10,411 bases of DNA, from contig CALAMM010000204.1 of assembly GCA_937925775.1 (NCBI GenBank), positions 1 through 10,411 of the forward strand, read 5' to 3'. A program made the position numbers and the translations under genes. Shown in pieces: positions 1-6,500 of this stretch (its first letter is position 1; every line of letters begins with the position of its first letter). The DNA comes from an uncultured Fimbriimonadales bacterium (GTDB taxonomy: Bacteria > Armatimonadota > Fimbriimonadia > Fimbriimonadales > GBS-DC). Under the pieces are notes generated by a model that saw only the letters and a program-made list of their open reading frames with translations, was not told the DNA's origin and searched no databases.

Positions 1-126
1 CCGTTTGGGCGTCGCAAAGTGTCCCTGCCGATAAAACCTGCGACGACAGGAATGTCGTCGCACCCGTTTGGGCGTCGGAAAGCATTCCCGCCGACGAAGT
101 GTGCTTGGACAGGAATGTCCAAGCTG
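1..126. repeat. Two tandem 63-bp repeats, each with a GGAA-loop hairpin
   Basis: Bases 1-63 and 64-126 align without gaps. The first 14 bases (CCGTTTGGGCGTCG) are identical, as is the core GACAGGAATGTC. Copy 1 contains a perfect 10-bp inverted repeat (39-48 with 53-62) around loop GGAA. Copy 2 contains a perfect 9-bp inverted repeat (103-111 with 116-124) around the same loop. Three adjacent stem pairs differ between copies, and in each case both arms changed so pairing is kept. The loop fits the GNRA tetraloop pattern. Other pairings are possible: CGTCGCA at 10-16 with TGCGACG at 39-45 in copy 1, and CGTCGG at 73-78 with CCGACG at 91-96 in copy 2. The array may continue left of the window. 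Function unknown: a dispersed palindromic repeat, a structured RNA, or the end of an upstream transcript are all possible. Confidence 0.8.
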
Positions 127-145
127 CCCCGATAACCCTAAAATA

Positions 146-157
146 GGACTAAAGTCC
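146..157. repeat. Small GGAC-TAAA-GTCC palindrome
   Basis: A short perfect palindrome follows the two 63-bp repeats and lies about 30 bases before the -10 box of the first gene. Four base pairs (GGAC/GTCC) close a TAAA loop. It is too short to be a terminator by itself, but it extends the run of hairpins in this leader region. It could equally be chance. Confidence 0.3.
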
Positions 158-183
158 CTACCACACAGGCGTCGTGAGTCGGT

Positions 184-189
184 CATAAT
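184..189 (+). promoter_or_regulatory. Putative -10 box (CATAAT) of the NTP transferase gene, leaderless type
   Basis: CATAAT ends exactly 7 bases before the ATG at 197, so transcription would begin at or next to the start codon. No Shine-Dalgarno precedes that ATG. The same 7-base spacing occurs before folD and scpB. No convincing -35 hexamer is visible. Confidence 0.5.
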
Positions 190-196
190 CTGCATG

Positions 197-1012
197 ATGG
201 ATGCAGTGTTGATCGCAGGGGGACGCGCGCCCGCGTCGCTCACAGAAGTAGCAGGACACGCTGTCAAGGGGCTGATGCAATTTGAAGGCGAAACTCTCAT
301 CCTGCGTGTACTGAACGCTCTGCAGCGCGGCGGCGTGGAGCGTATCGCGGTTGTCGGTTCGGAACTCTTGCTACACGCACTGAAACCGCAGGGAATAGAG
401 ATCCTCTTCACGGCTGAGGGAGAAGACCCTGTCGATAATCTGTTGCGTGGCGTGGAGCGGCTGGGGCTGTCATCCGAGTCGCAGTTTCTCCACTGCGCGG
501 TGGATTTACCGATGCTCACGGGCGCGGCAATCTGCGAGTTCGTGCGGGCTGCACCACCTGAAGCCGATGTAGTGATGGGGTGGACCCCCGAAGCGGAGTT
601 TAGGCGAATGTTCCCTGGCGCGCCCTACACCGCGCTCCAGTTCGCTGAGGGACGCTTCCTCAGCTCATCCGTGAGCGTGTTGCGCGTTCGTTTTCTGGAA
701 GCGCAAGCGCCCCTGCTCCACCGTCTGGCGCGGGTGCGGAAATCGGCAGGGCGGGTTGCGCTGATGCTCACACGCGCGTTTCACTATCACCTGATGACGA
801 CGGGCGCGCCTCTTGCCGCGCGGTTCCTCACGGGACGACTCGCCTTGAGCAGCTTGCCTCCGTTGGCGGAACGCTTGCTGCAGGCGCGTCTCCACTTCAA
901 TCTGAACGCCGCCCCTGAACTCGCCTACGATGTAGACACGGAAGAGGATTACCGTTATGCGCAGGCGTGGCTCCGAGCGCACAGCGGGTATACTTTCTCC
1001 CCGAAGGTCTGA
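197..1012 (+). CDS. MobA-like NTP transferase (GT-A nucleotidyltransferase)
   Basis: A 271-residue protein of the NTP-transferase (GT-A) fold, which usually joins a nucleotide to a sugar phosphate or cofactor. The N-terminus MDAVLIAGG is the typical start of this fold and carries the nucleotide-binding loop. Lys24 sits where MobA-type enzymes have a phosphate-contacting lysine. The VDLP segment (D103) is the expected metal site, and a C-terminal YDVDTEED segment (residues 244-251) matches the common end of the fold. The loop after AGG lacks the usual S-x-R-M-G, so the true substrate is unclear and I do not call it MobA. I chose ATG 197 over earlier in-frame starts because it gives the standard N-terminus and lies 7 bases after a CATAAT box, while the upstream part runs into repeats. 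ATG 194 is possible. The stop codon abuts the permease start (TGAATG), suggesting one operon. Confidence 0.85.
   Translation: MDAVLIAGGRAPASLTEVAGHAVKGLMQFEGETLILRVLNALQRGGVERIAVVGSELLLHALKPQGIEILFTAEGEDPVDNLLRGVERLGLSSESQFLHCAVDLPMLTGAAICEFVRAAPPEADVVMGWTPEAEFRRMFPGAPYTALQFAEGRFLSSSVSVLRVRFLEAQAPLLHRLARVRKSAGRVALMLTRAFHYHLMTTGAPLAARFLTGRLALSSLPPLAERLLQARLHFNLNAAPELAYDVDTEEDYRYAQAWLRAHSGYTFSPKV
989..994 (+). promoter_or_regulatory. Possible internal -10 box (TATACT) before the permease
   Basis: TATACT lies inside the last codons of the NTP transferase gene, 18 bases before the permease ATG. It would give a leader of about 11 bases containing GAAGG (1003-1007), a reasonable ribosome-binding site 5 bases before the ATG. 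No clear -35 is seen, so this is a candidate only. Confidence 0.3.
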
Positions 1013-2932
1013 ATGCTGGGCAGAGTCTGGCGGTTGTTAATCGGTCCTGTGTTATCGACGCGGCGGGTGCGCCATGAGCGACTGCCCGTGCTTTTAGCCC
1101 TACCCGTGTTCGCTTCCGACGCGCTTTCGTCCTCCGCCTACGCCACTGAAGAGATGATGCTGGTGCTGTGGTCGGCTGGTGAGGAAGCCCTGCGTCTTGC
1201 GTTTCCTATCTCGCTGGCGGTGGTGGCACTGCTGTTTATTGTTGTGTTCTCATATCGCCAGACGGTGTACGCCTATCCGCAGGGTGGCGGGGCGTTTATT
1301 GTGTCGCGCGAGAATCTGGGCGAGTTCTGGGGGGTGCTGGCGGCGTCCGCGCTTCTGGTAGGCTATGTGCTCACGGTAGCCGTGAGCATCGCGGCGGGCG
1401 TGAACGCGATTATCTCGGCGTTCCCTGCCCTCCTTCCGTATCGTGTCGCGCTGTGCGTCCTCTTCATCACGCTGATGACCCTCATTAATCTGCGCGGCGT
1501 GCGCGAGTCGGGGCTGGTCTTCGCGCCGCCGACCTACGGTTTTGTGCTAACCTTCGCGATATTAATCTTGGTGGGCTTGGCGCGCGGCTTTGCAGGGGAT
1601 ATCGAGCCTGCTCCTTACCCTCCCTACGGCGAGGGTGCGCAGGCACTGAGCCTGCTGGTAATCCTGACCGCCTTTGCGCGTGGCTGTTCGGCACTGACAG
1701 GCGTTGAGGCGATTTCCGATGGGGTAGCCGCTTTCAAATCACCCGAATCGCGCAACGCCGCCCTGACTCTTTTGCTGATGGCATTGATTCTCGCGGGGCT
1801 GGTGCTGGGCATCACCTACACCGCCTCCTATTTCCATGTGCTGCCCGTCAAGAACGAACAGGGCGAGATTGTGGAGACGCTCACCTCGCGCCTTGCGCGC
1901 ACGGTGCTGGCGGGCACGCCTTTCGAATGGTTCTACTACCTCGTGCAGGTCGCCACGACCCTGATTTTGATTTTGGCAGCGAACACAGCATATATGGACT
2001 TCCCGCGCTTGTCGTCGGTGCTGGCAAACGCTCGTTTCGCACCGCGCCAGCTTGCGAACTTAGGCGACCGATTGGTGTTCAACAACGGCATTATCTTGCT
2101 GGGACTGCTCTCTGCGCTGCTGATTATCTACTTTCGCGGGGATACGCACTCGCTGATTCCGCTGTATGCAGTGGGCGTGTTTATCGGGTTCACGCTCTCG
2201 CAGGCGGGGATGGCGCGTCGCTTTGCCCGCCTAAAGCCCCCGCACTGGCGTGTCGGGATGCTGATTAGCGGTTTCGGCGCGTTCACCACGGGAGTGGTGT
2301 TTATGACACAGCTCGTGGCAAACTTCCGCTACGGCGCATGGATCACCCTCCTTTCTATCGGGGTGCTGATGTTCATGCTGTTCAAAGTGCATGAGCATTA
2401 CATGACCCTCAAGGAGCAGCTTAAGCCAAGACCCGCCGAGCCGCGCCCGATGCGCCATAAAGTGGTGGTACTCACCCCCGGCGTGCATCAAGGCGTGCTG
2501 AAAGCGCTGGACTACGCCCGCACGCTGGTGCACCCTGATGAGATTGTGGCGCTGCACATCAATGTCGACCCGCGCCCGCCCGCCGTCTATCGGCGCGTGC
2601 TGAAACGCACCAAAGACGAAGAGACCGAACTGCGCCTTGTGACCCCCGCCGCCGAAAAAATGCAACGGGAATGGCAAACCTTCGTGCCCGACATCCCCCT
2701 CAAAATCATCGACTCCGAGCACCGCTCGCTCGTCGAGCCCATCGAAGACTACATCGACGAACTGATCGAGCAAGAGCAGCTGGATCAGGTGACGGTGATT
2801 ATCCCCGAATTCTATCCGCGTAAGTGGTGGCATCACCTTTTGCATAACCAGTCGGCATGGATTTTGCGCCTTGCGCTGATGAAGAAGCCGAAGGTGGTGG
2901 TCGCCACCGTGCGCTACTTCTTGGAGCGATAG
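1013..2932 (+). CDS. KimA-type KUP/APC family permease with cytosolic C-terminal domain
   Basis: A 639-residue polytopic membrane protein. Residues 1-460 hold about 12 hydrophobic segments. Residues 480-639 form a soluble domain resembling the USP-like cytosolic domain of the Bacillus potassium/proton symporter KimA (YdaO). Matches to my memory of KimA run along the chain: SDALSSSAYATEE (35-47), SYRQTVYAYPQGGGAF (80-95), LLVGYVLTVAVS (114-125), LTGVEAIS (228-235), YAVGVFIGFTL (385-395), and LLHNQSAW near the end. The KimA numbering fits without gaps at first: D36 and Y43 are present, but residue 117, recalled as Asp in KimA, is Gly here. E232 matches the recalled E233. The substrate could therefore be potassium or an amino acid. 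Length is close to KimA (607). The gene directly abuts the NTP transferase stop, leaving no room for a c-di-AMP (ydaO-type) riboswitch. A universal stress protein gene follows 2 bases later. Confidence 0.88.
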   Translation: MLGRVWRLLIGPVLSTRRVRHERLPVLLALPVFASDALSSSAYATEEMMLVLWSAGEEALRLAFPISLAVVALLFIVVFSYRQTVYAYPQGGGAFIVSRENLGEFWGVLAASALLVGYVLTVAVSIAAGVNAIISAFPALLPYRVALCVLFITLMTLINLRGVRESGLVFAPPTYGFVLTFAILILVGLARGFAGDIEPAPYPPYGEGAQALSLLVILTAFARGCSALTGVEAISDGVAAFKSPESRNAALTLLLMALILAGLVLGITYTASYFHVLPVKNEQGEIVETLTSRLARTVLAGTPFEWFYYLVQVATTLILILAANTAYMDFPRLSSVLANARFAPRQLANLGDRLVFNNGIILLGLLSALLIIYFRGDTHSLIPLYAVGVFIGFTLSQAGMARRFARLKPPHWRVGMLISGFGAFTTGVVFMTQLVANFRYGAWITLLSIGVLMFMLFKVHEHYMTLKEQLKPRPAEPRPMRHKVVVLTPGVHQGVLKALDYARTLVHPDEIVALHINVDPRPPAVYRRVLKRTKDEETELRLVTPAAEKMQREWQTFVPDIPLKIIDSEHRSLVEPIEDYIDELIEQEQLDQVTVIIPEFYPRKWWHHLLHNQSAWILRLALMKKPKVVVATVRYFLER

Positions 2933-2934
2933 CG

Positions 2935-3354
2935 ATGCGAACGATTCTGATGGCGTATCGGGGCAGTGAGCATGACAAGCGCGTGCTGCGCTGGCTCTGT
3001 CGGTTTGCGAAGCACACGCGCAGCACGCTGCGCCTGGTGTATGTGCTGGTGGTGAGCTACGCGCATGAGGTGGATACGCCCGAACCGCCGGGCGTGCATG
3101 AGGCGGAGCAGATGTTGCTGGAAGCAGAGCGCCTCGCGCAGGAAGAGGGGGTCGTCATCGCTGCCGATTTGGTGCAGGCGCGTGAAGTGGGGCAAGGGCT
3201 GGTCAGCGAAGCCGAAGAAGTGGAAGCCGACCTGATGGTGATGACAGACCACCGCAAGTTGCTGCCGATGGAGAACCCTCTGGGTATAGGCGTAGTCGCG
3301 TATGTGATGAAGCACGCGCCCTGCCCCGTGTGGCTGTGCTACGAGCCGCTTTAG
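2935..3354 (+). CDS. Universal stress protein (UspA family), degenerate nucleotide motif
   Basis: A single-domain Usp of 139 residues, the usual length. The start MRTILMAYRGSEHDKRVLRW gives the first beta strand and helix of the fold. ADLMVMTDHRK (98-108) is the fourth strand, and LGIGVVAYVMKHAPCPVWL (116-134) is the conserved C-terminal helix and strand. ATP-binding Usp proteins carry G-x2-G-x9-G(S/T) here. The first glycines are replaced by TDHRK (104-108), so ATP binding is doubtful. I chose ATG 2935, which starts 2 bases after the permease stop and has GGAG at 2923-2926 eight bases upstream. A longer version from 2857 would run 76 bases into the permease. Its position right after a permease that has its own USP-like domain suggests a role with that transporter, which is an inference. 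Confidence 0.85.
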   Translation: MRTILMAYRGSEHDKRVLRWLCRFAKHTRSTLRLVYVLVVSYAHEVDTPEPPGVHEAEQMLLEAERLAQEEGVVIAADLVQAREVGQGLVSEAEEVEADLMVMTDHRKLLPMENPLGIGVVAYVMKHAPCPVWLCYEPL

Positions 3355-3382
3355 AGCGAAAGCGTCCCAACCCGACCCGCGC

Positions 3383-3421
3383 GTCCTGCGTCCCGACTTG
3401 ATGACCTCCGAAACGCAGGAC
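3383..3421 (+). terminator. Possible terminator: 9-bp stem followed by TTT
   Basis: GTCCTGCGT (3383-3391) and ACGCAGGAC (3413-3421) are perfectly complementary. The loop is 21 bases and only TTTGCT follows, so it is not a strong intrinsic terminator. Its place between the Usp stop and the dipeptidase gene fits an operon end. Confidence 0.4.
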
Positions 3422-3432
3422 TTTGCTGCTCC

Positions 3433-3453
3433 AGCGCGAACGAGAAACGCGCT
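3433..3453 (+). promoter_or_regulatory. Hairpin directly before the dipeptidase start codon
   Basis: AGCGCG (3433-3438) pairs with CGCGCT (3448-3453), closing a 9-base loop. The stem ends at the base just before ATG 3454. No Shine-Dalgarno and no -10 box at the leaderless distance are visible here. The stem could affect translation initiation, but with six pairs in GC-rich DNA it may be chance. Confidence 0.25.
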
Positions 3454-4821
3454 ATGAACCGTGAGGCGCTGATTCAGTGGGTCGAAGCCCACGCTGAGGA
3501 GATGATTGGCGATTTTCAGAGGTTGTTGCGTGCGCCGAGCGTGCGCAACGACGCGGAGCGCGCCCCGAACGCGCCGTTCGGCAAGGGGGTGCGCGAGGCG
3601 CTGGATGTGGTTCTGGAGCTGGGACAGCGATTCGGGCTGAACCCGCGCGACTTCGACGGCTACGCATGCGATATGACGCTGGGCGACGGCGCGGAAATGG
3701 TCGCCTCGCTAAGCCACATCGATGTCGTGCCCGCAGGCAACGACTGGAGCTATCCCCCCTTCGGCGCTGAAATCCACGACGGCTACATCTACGCTCGCGG
3801 CGCAACGGACAACAAAGGCGCGACCTTAGCCAGCATCTACGCGCTACGCGCCCTCAAAGAACTCAGCGTCCCGCTCAGGCGGCGCGTGCGCCTCATCATC
3901 GGCTGCGACGAGGAGAGCCGCTGGGAATGCATGCACTACTACTTGGAAAAAGAGCCAGAGCGTCCCGTGTGGGGGGTTAGCCCCGACGCAGGCTGGCCCT
4001 TCATCTACGGCGAGAAAGGGATTGCCAACCTGTATTTGGAAAAGCCTGTTGAGCCGACCGAGGGCGTGCGCGTGGTCTGGGCGCGCGGTGGCGAGCGCCA
4101 CAACATGGTTCCCGACCGCGCCGAGGCACTCATCAATATCCCACTGCAACCGCCCATAAGCGTCGAGGGCGTGGAATGGCTGTCCGAACCAGCAGGTTGG
4201 CGCGCGGTCGCGAGGGGCAAATCGGCGCATGGCAGCCATCCCGAAAGCGGGGTCAACGCTGTGGCACGCCTCCTGAGAGCCATCGAGCCGCTGAACCTGC
4301 CCGACAACGAGCAGTGGCTGCACACCGTGCTGCAGTGGGCGGAATCGCTGGACGGCGCAGCGCTGGGCATCGCGCACGCCGATGAGCCATCAGGTGCCCT
4401 CACCAGCAACCTCGGCGTGTTCGACTACGACGGCAAGCGCGTGCGGTGCGTGTTCAATATCCGCTACCCCGTGACATGGTCGCTGGAGGCGCTCACGGAG
4501 CGTCTCCAGCCGACGCTGGAGCAAACAGGGTTCGCCCTGAGCGAGGTACGCCACACCCCACCGCTCTATATCCCGCCCGATACCCCCTTCCTGCAGGCGA
4601 TTCTGCAGGTCTACCGCGAGGAAACGGGCGACTACGAGACGCAGCCGACCACGATGGGCGGCGGCACTTATGCCCGCACGATGCCCAACCTCGTGGCGAT
4701 TGGTGCCGCGTTCGAAGGCGACGGCGAAGCCCATCAGGCGAACGAGCGCATCCACATCGAGAGCCTCAAGCAGCTTGTGCGCTGCTACGCGCGGATCTTC
4801 GAACGGTTGGCGAACCTGTAG
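3454..4821 (+). CDS. M20 family metallopeptidase, PepV-type dipeptidase
   Basis: A 455-residue cytoplasmic zinc dipeptidase of the M20 family, PepV/Sapep group, which frees amino acids from dipeptides. The full set of two-metal residues is visible: SHIDVVPAG with H88 and D90, YARGATDNKG with the bridging D119, GCDEES with catalytic E153 and metal ligand E154, SPDAGWPFIYGEKG with D178, and AHQANERIHIE with H427. GKSAHGSHPESG (255-266) is the conserved His segment of the lid domain. The size is normal for PepV (about 470). M1 is well placed before the first helix (NREALIQWVEAHAEEMIGDFQ), though no ribosome-binding site is evident. The gene stands alone between a possible terminator and the folD promoter, and its stop codon lies inside an inverted repeat in front of that promoter. 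The exact peptide substrate cannot be read from the sequence. Confidence 0.92.
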   Translation: MNREALIQWVEAHAEEMIGDFQRLLRAPSVRNDAERAPNAPFGKGVREALDVVLELGQRFGLNPRDFDGYACDMTLGDGAEMVASLSHIDVVPAGNDWSYPPFGAEIHDGYIYARGATDNKGATLASIYALRALKELSVPLRRRVRLIIGCDEESRWECMHYYLEKEPERPVWGVSPDAGWPFIYGEKGIANLYLEKPVEPTEGVRVVWARGGERHNMVPDRAEALINIPLQPPISVEGVEWLSEPAGWRAVARGKSAHGSHPESGVNAVARLLRAIEPLNLPDNEQWLHTVLQWAESLDGAALGIAHADEPSGALTSNLGVFDYDGKRVRCVFNIRYPVTWSLEALTERLQPTLEQTGFALSEVRHTPPLYIPPDTPFLQAILQVYREETGDYETQPTTMGGGTYARTMPNLVAIGAAFEGDGEAHQANERIHIESLKQLVRCYARIFERLANL

Positions 4822-4830
4822 CGCGTACAG
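4816..4830. promoter_or_regulatory. Inverted repeat CTGTA-N5-TACAG at the folD promoter
   Basis: CTGTA (4816-4820) and TACAG (4826-4830) are perfect inverted arms 5 bases apart. They end 3 bases before the folD -10 box, in the spacer region where a repressor could bind. The site also covers the dipeptidase stop codon. With five-base arms, chance is a real alternative. Confidence 0.3.
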
Positions 4831-4833
4831 AGG

Positions 4834-4839
4834 TATAAT
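4834..4839 (+). promoter_or_regulatory. -10 box (TATAAT) of folD, leaderless type
   Basis: A perfect consensus TATAAT ends 7 bases before the folD ATG at 4847. This places the transcript start at about the start codon. No Shine-Dalgarno is present. No good -35 hexamer is visible at 16-18 bases upstream. Confidence 0.65.
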
Positions 4840-4846
4840 CCCTGCG

Positions 4847-5731
4847 ATGGAGGCTCTTCCACGCACCTTTGTACCCGACACGCACGCGCTGTTGCTGGAC
4901 GGTAAGGCGGTGGCACGGGGGATCCGTGAAGGCTTGAAGGGGCGCGTCGCCGCCTTGCGCGAGCGAGGCGTTGTTCCCTGCCTTGCCGTAATGCTGGTGG
5001 GCGATGACCCCGCCTCACATACCTATGTGCGCACGAAGGCGAAAGCGTGCGAGTCGGTGGGCATCCGCTCCCTCGTGCGCCATTACCCTGCCAACGCCTC
5101 GCAATCGGAGCTGGAGGCGCAAATCGAGGCTTGGAACGCCGATCCGAGCGTGCACGGCGTGCTGATTCAACATCCCGTCCCGTCGCCGTTGGACGAAGCG
5201 GCGCTCCTGCGTCGTTTAGACCCGCGCAAGGATGTGGACGGCATTACCCCCACCTCGCTGGGCGCGCTGCTCACAGGCGAACCTGCTTTCGGCGCGTGCA
5301 CCCCGCTGGGAATTATCACCCTGCTCGACGCTTACAATATCCCCATCGAGGGCAAGCACGCCGTCGTGGTGGGGCGCAGCGTAATCTTGGGCAAACCGAT
5401 GGCGTTGATGTTGCTCAATCGGAACGCGACCGTGACCATCTGCCACTCGCGCACGCGCGACCTTGCAGCCATCACGCGCCAAGCAGATATCTTGGTGGCG
5501 GCAGTGGGGAAACCAGAGTTCATCACGGGCGCGATGGTCAAGCCCGGTGCTGTTGTCGTCGACGCAGGCTACAACCGCGTGGCGGGGCGTTCTGGAGATG
5601 TCGGCGATGTGGAGTTCGCTTCGGCAGCGCGCGTCGCCTCCGCAATCACACCCGTGCCCGGTGGGGTGGGGCCCATGACGGTCGCGATGCTGTTGCAAAA
5701 CACGGTACGGGCGTCCGAGCAGCAGGCGTAA
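4847..5731 (+). CDS. folD: Bifunctional methylenetetrahydrofolate dehydrogenase / methenyltetrahydrofolate cyclohydrolase
   Basis: FolD interconverts 5,10-methylene-, methenyl- and 10-formyl-tetrahydrofolate with NADP, supplying one-carbon units for purines and formyl-methionine. The protein has 294 residues, the normal size. The catalytic segment SHTYVRTKAKA contains Y60 and K64. Q108 lies in VLIQHPVP, D131 in KDVDGITP, and CTPLG (151-155) is conserved. The Rossmann half has VVVGRSVILGKPMA (173-186) followed by ATVTICHSRT. The C-terminus has the signature TPVPGGVGPMTVAMLLQNT (268-286). The usual QLPLP is QHPVP here, a modest variation. ATG 4847 was chosen because of the TATAAT box 7 bases upstream. 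An upstream in-frame start at 4670 would overlap the dipeptidase by about 150 bases. The methyltransferase gene starts one base after the stop, so the two are probably co-transcribed. Confidence 0.96.
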   Translation: MEALPRTFVPDTHALLLDGKAVARGIREGLKGRVAALRERGVVPCLAVMLVGDDPASHTYVRTKAKACESVGIRSLVRHYPANASQSELEAQIEAWNADPSVHGVLIQHPVPSPLDEAALLRRLDPRKDVDGITPTSLGALLTGEPAFGACTPLGIITLLDAYNIPIEGKHAVVVGRSVILGKPMALMLLNRNATVTICHSRTRDLAAITRQADILVAAVGKPEFITGAMVKPGAVVVDAGYNRVAGRSGDVGDVEFASAARVASAITPVPGGVGPMTVAMLLQNTVRASEQQA

Positions 5732-5732
5732 G

Positions 5733-6458
5733 ATGCAACCTCAGGAATACCAGCGCATGTACCAGTGCGAGGGCGACTACTGGTGGTTCGTGGCACGGCG
5801 TCGCCTTGCCCAAGAACTGCTTGCAACCTACTCGTCCTCGCATGCGGGCGCGATTCTGGACGCAGGCTGCGGCACGGGCGCGTTGCTTGCCGAGCTGAAC
5901 GCGCTGGGGTTCGCGGTCGGCGTCGACTTCGAGCGCGAGGCACTGCGCCTGACCCGCCAGCGCGGCGCCTTCCCTGTGGTGCAGGCGCGGTTGGAGGCAC
6001 TGCCCTTCGCCCGCGAGTCGTTCCAAGTCGCCTTCGCCCTCGATGTGTTGGAGCATCTCCCCGATGACCGCCCTGCCCTGCACGAGCTGTATCGCGTGTT
6101 GCAGCCCGGGGGTTATCTGATTATCACCGTGCCTGCCTACCGCTGGCTCTGGAGCAAGCATGATGTCGCCCTCGCACACTATCGCCGTTATACGGCACGG
6201 GCGCTGCGCACACGCCTGTGCGAGGCGGGGTTCCAAGTGCGCAAACTTTCCTACACGCTGTGCCTGCTGATGCCGCTAATTGCGCTTACGCGCTGGCTGG
6301 ATCGGCTGCGTCCCGGATCGCCCGCCGCGACGCTCGTGCCAGTGCCCGTATGGCTCAACCGCGCCCTCATACGGCTGCAGGAGTGGGAGACCCATCTGCT
6401 GCTGCGCTATAACCTGCCGTTCGGCGTGAGCCTCGCGGCAGTGGGACAGAAGGTGTGA
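5733..6458 (+). CDS. Class I SAM-dependent methyltransferase
   Basis: A 241-residue Rossmann-fold methyltransferase of the Methyltransf_11 / UbiG-like type. Motif I is ILDAGCGTG (41-49). VGVDFEREAL (63-72) supplies the acidic residue that binds the SAM ribose (D65). FALDVLEHLPDD (101-112) is motif IV, and LQPGGYLIITVPAY (123-136) is the motif V/VI region. The N-terminal DYWWFVARRRL and the segment WSKHDVALAHYRRYT (140-154) are typical of homologs often found near glycan, polyketide or lipid genes. No such neighbours are seen here, so the substrate is unknown. A hydrophobic stretch at 172-187 could contact a membrane or a lipid substrate. The start lies one base after the folD stop, with only a weak AGG at 5724-5726, so translation is probably coupled to folD. 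Confidence 0.88.
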   Translation: MQPQEYQRMYQCEGDYWWFVARRRLAQELLATYSSSHAGAILDAGCGTGALLAELNALGFAVGVDFEREALRLTRQRGAFPVVQARLEALPFARESFQVAFALDVLEHLPDDRPALHELYRVLQPGGYLIITVPAYRWLWSKHDVALAHYRRYTARALRTRLCEAGFQVRKLSYTLCLLMPLIALTRWLDRLRPGSPAATLVPVPVWLNRALIRLQEWETHLLLRYNLPFGVSLAAVGQKV

Positions 6459-6460
6459 AC

Positions 6461-6479
6461 GGGGCAGGAGAAACGCCCC
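6461..6479 (+). terminator. Possible weak terminator or leader hairpin (GGGGC/GCCCC)
   Basis: GGGGC (6461-6465) pairs with GCCCC (6475-6479) across a 9-base loop. It begins 3 bases after the methyltransferase stop and lies 9 bases before the scpB -10 box. There is no T-run, so intrinsic termination is unproven. Confidence 0.3.
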
Positions 6480-6487
6480 CAGAATCG

Positions 6488-6493
6488 TATCCT
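6488..6493 (+). promoter_or_regulatory. Putative -10 box (TATCCT) of scpB, leaderless type
   Basis: TATCCT ends 7 bases before ATG 6501, the same spacing seen for folD and for the first gene. No Shine-Dalgarno is present in the short gap after the hairpin. The hexamer differs from TATAAT at two positions, so confidence is moderate. Confidence 0.4.
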
Positions 6494-6500
6494 GTTGCCG

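Noticed and set aside
1..126. CRISPR array
   Set aside because: There are only two tandem units, contiguous and similar along the whole 63 bases, without unique spacers, and no cas genes are nearby.
68..196. N-terminal extension of the NTP transferase starting at 68
   Set aside because: It runs through repeat copy 2 and the -10 box, and the standard GT-A N-terminus MDAVLIAGG starts at 197.
1..196. c-di-AMP (ydaO-type) riboswitch for the KimA-like gene
   Set aside because: The permease directly abuts the preceding gene, and I could not match the leader at 1-196 to the ydaO consensus. The apparent leaderless start also argues against a riboswitch.
2231..2845. 204-codon open frame antisense to the permease
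   Set aside because: It is a shadow of a clearly coding strand; the His- and Gly-rich product has no family features.
2857..2934. Upstream start for the Usp gene
   Set aside because: The added 26 residues are a frame-shifted reading of the permease end, and a GGAG lies at good distance before ATG 2935.
3844..4377. 177-codon open frame antisense to the dipeptidase
   Set aside because: The sense frame carries all M20 metal ligands, and no start signal was seen for the antisense frame.
4670..4846. Upstream start for folD, overlapping the dipeptidase
   Set aside because: It would overlap about 150 bases of a well-conserved dipeptidase C-terminus, and a perfect TATAAT sits just before ATG 4847.
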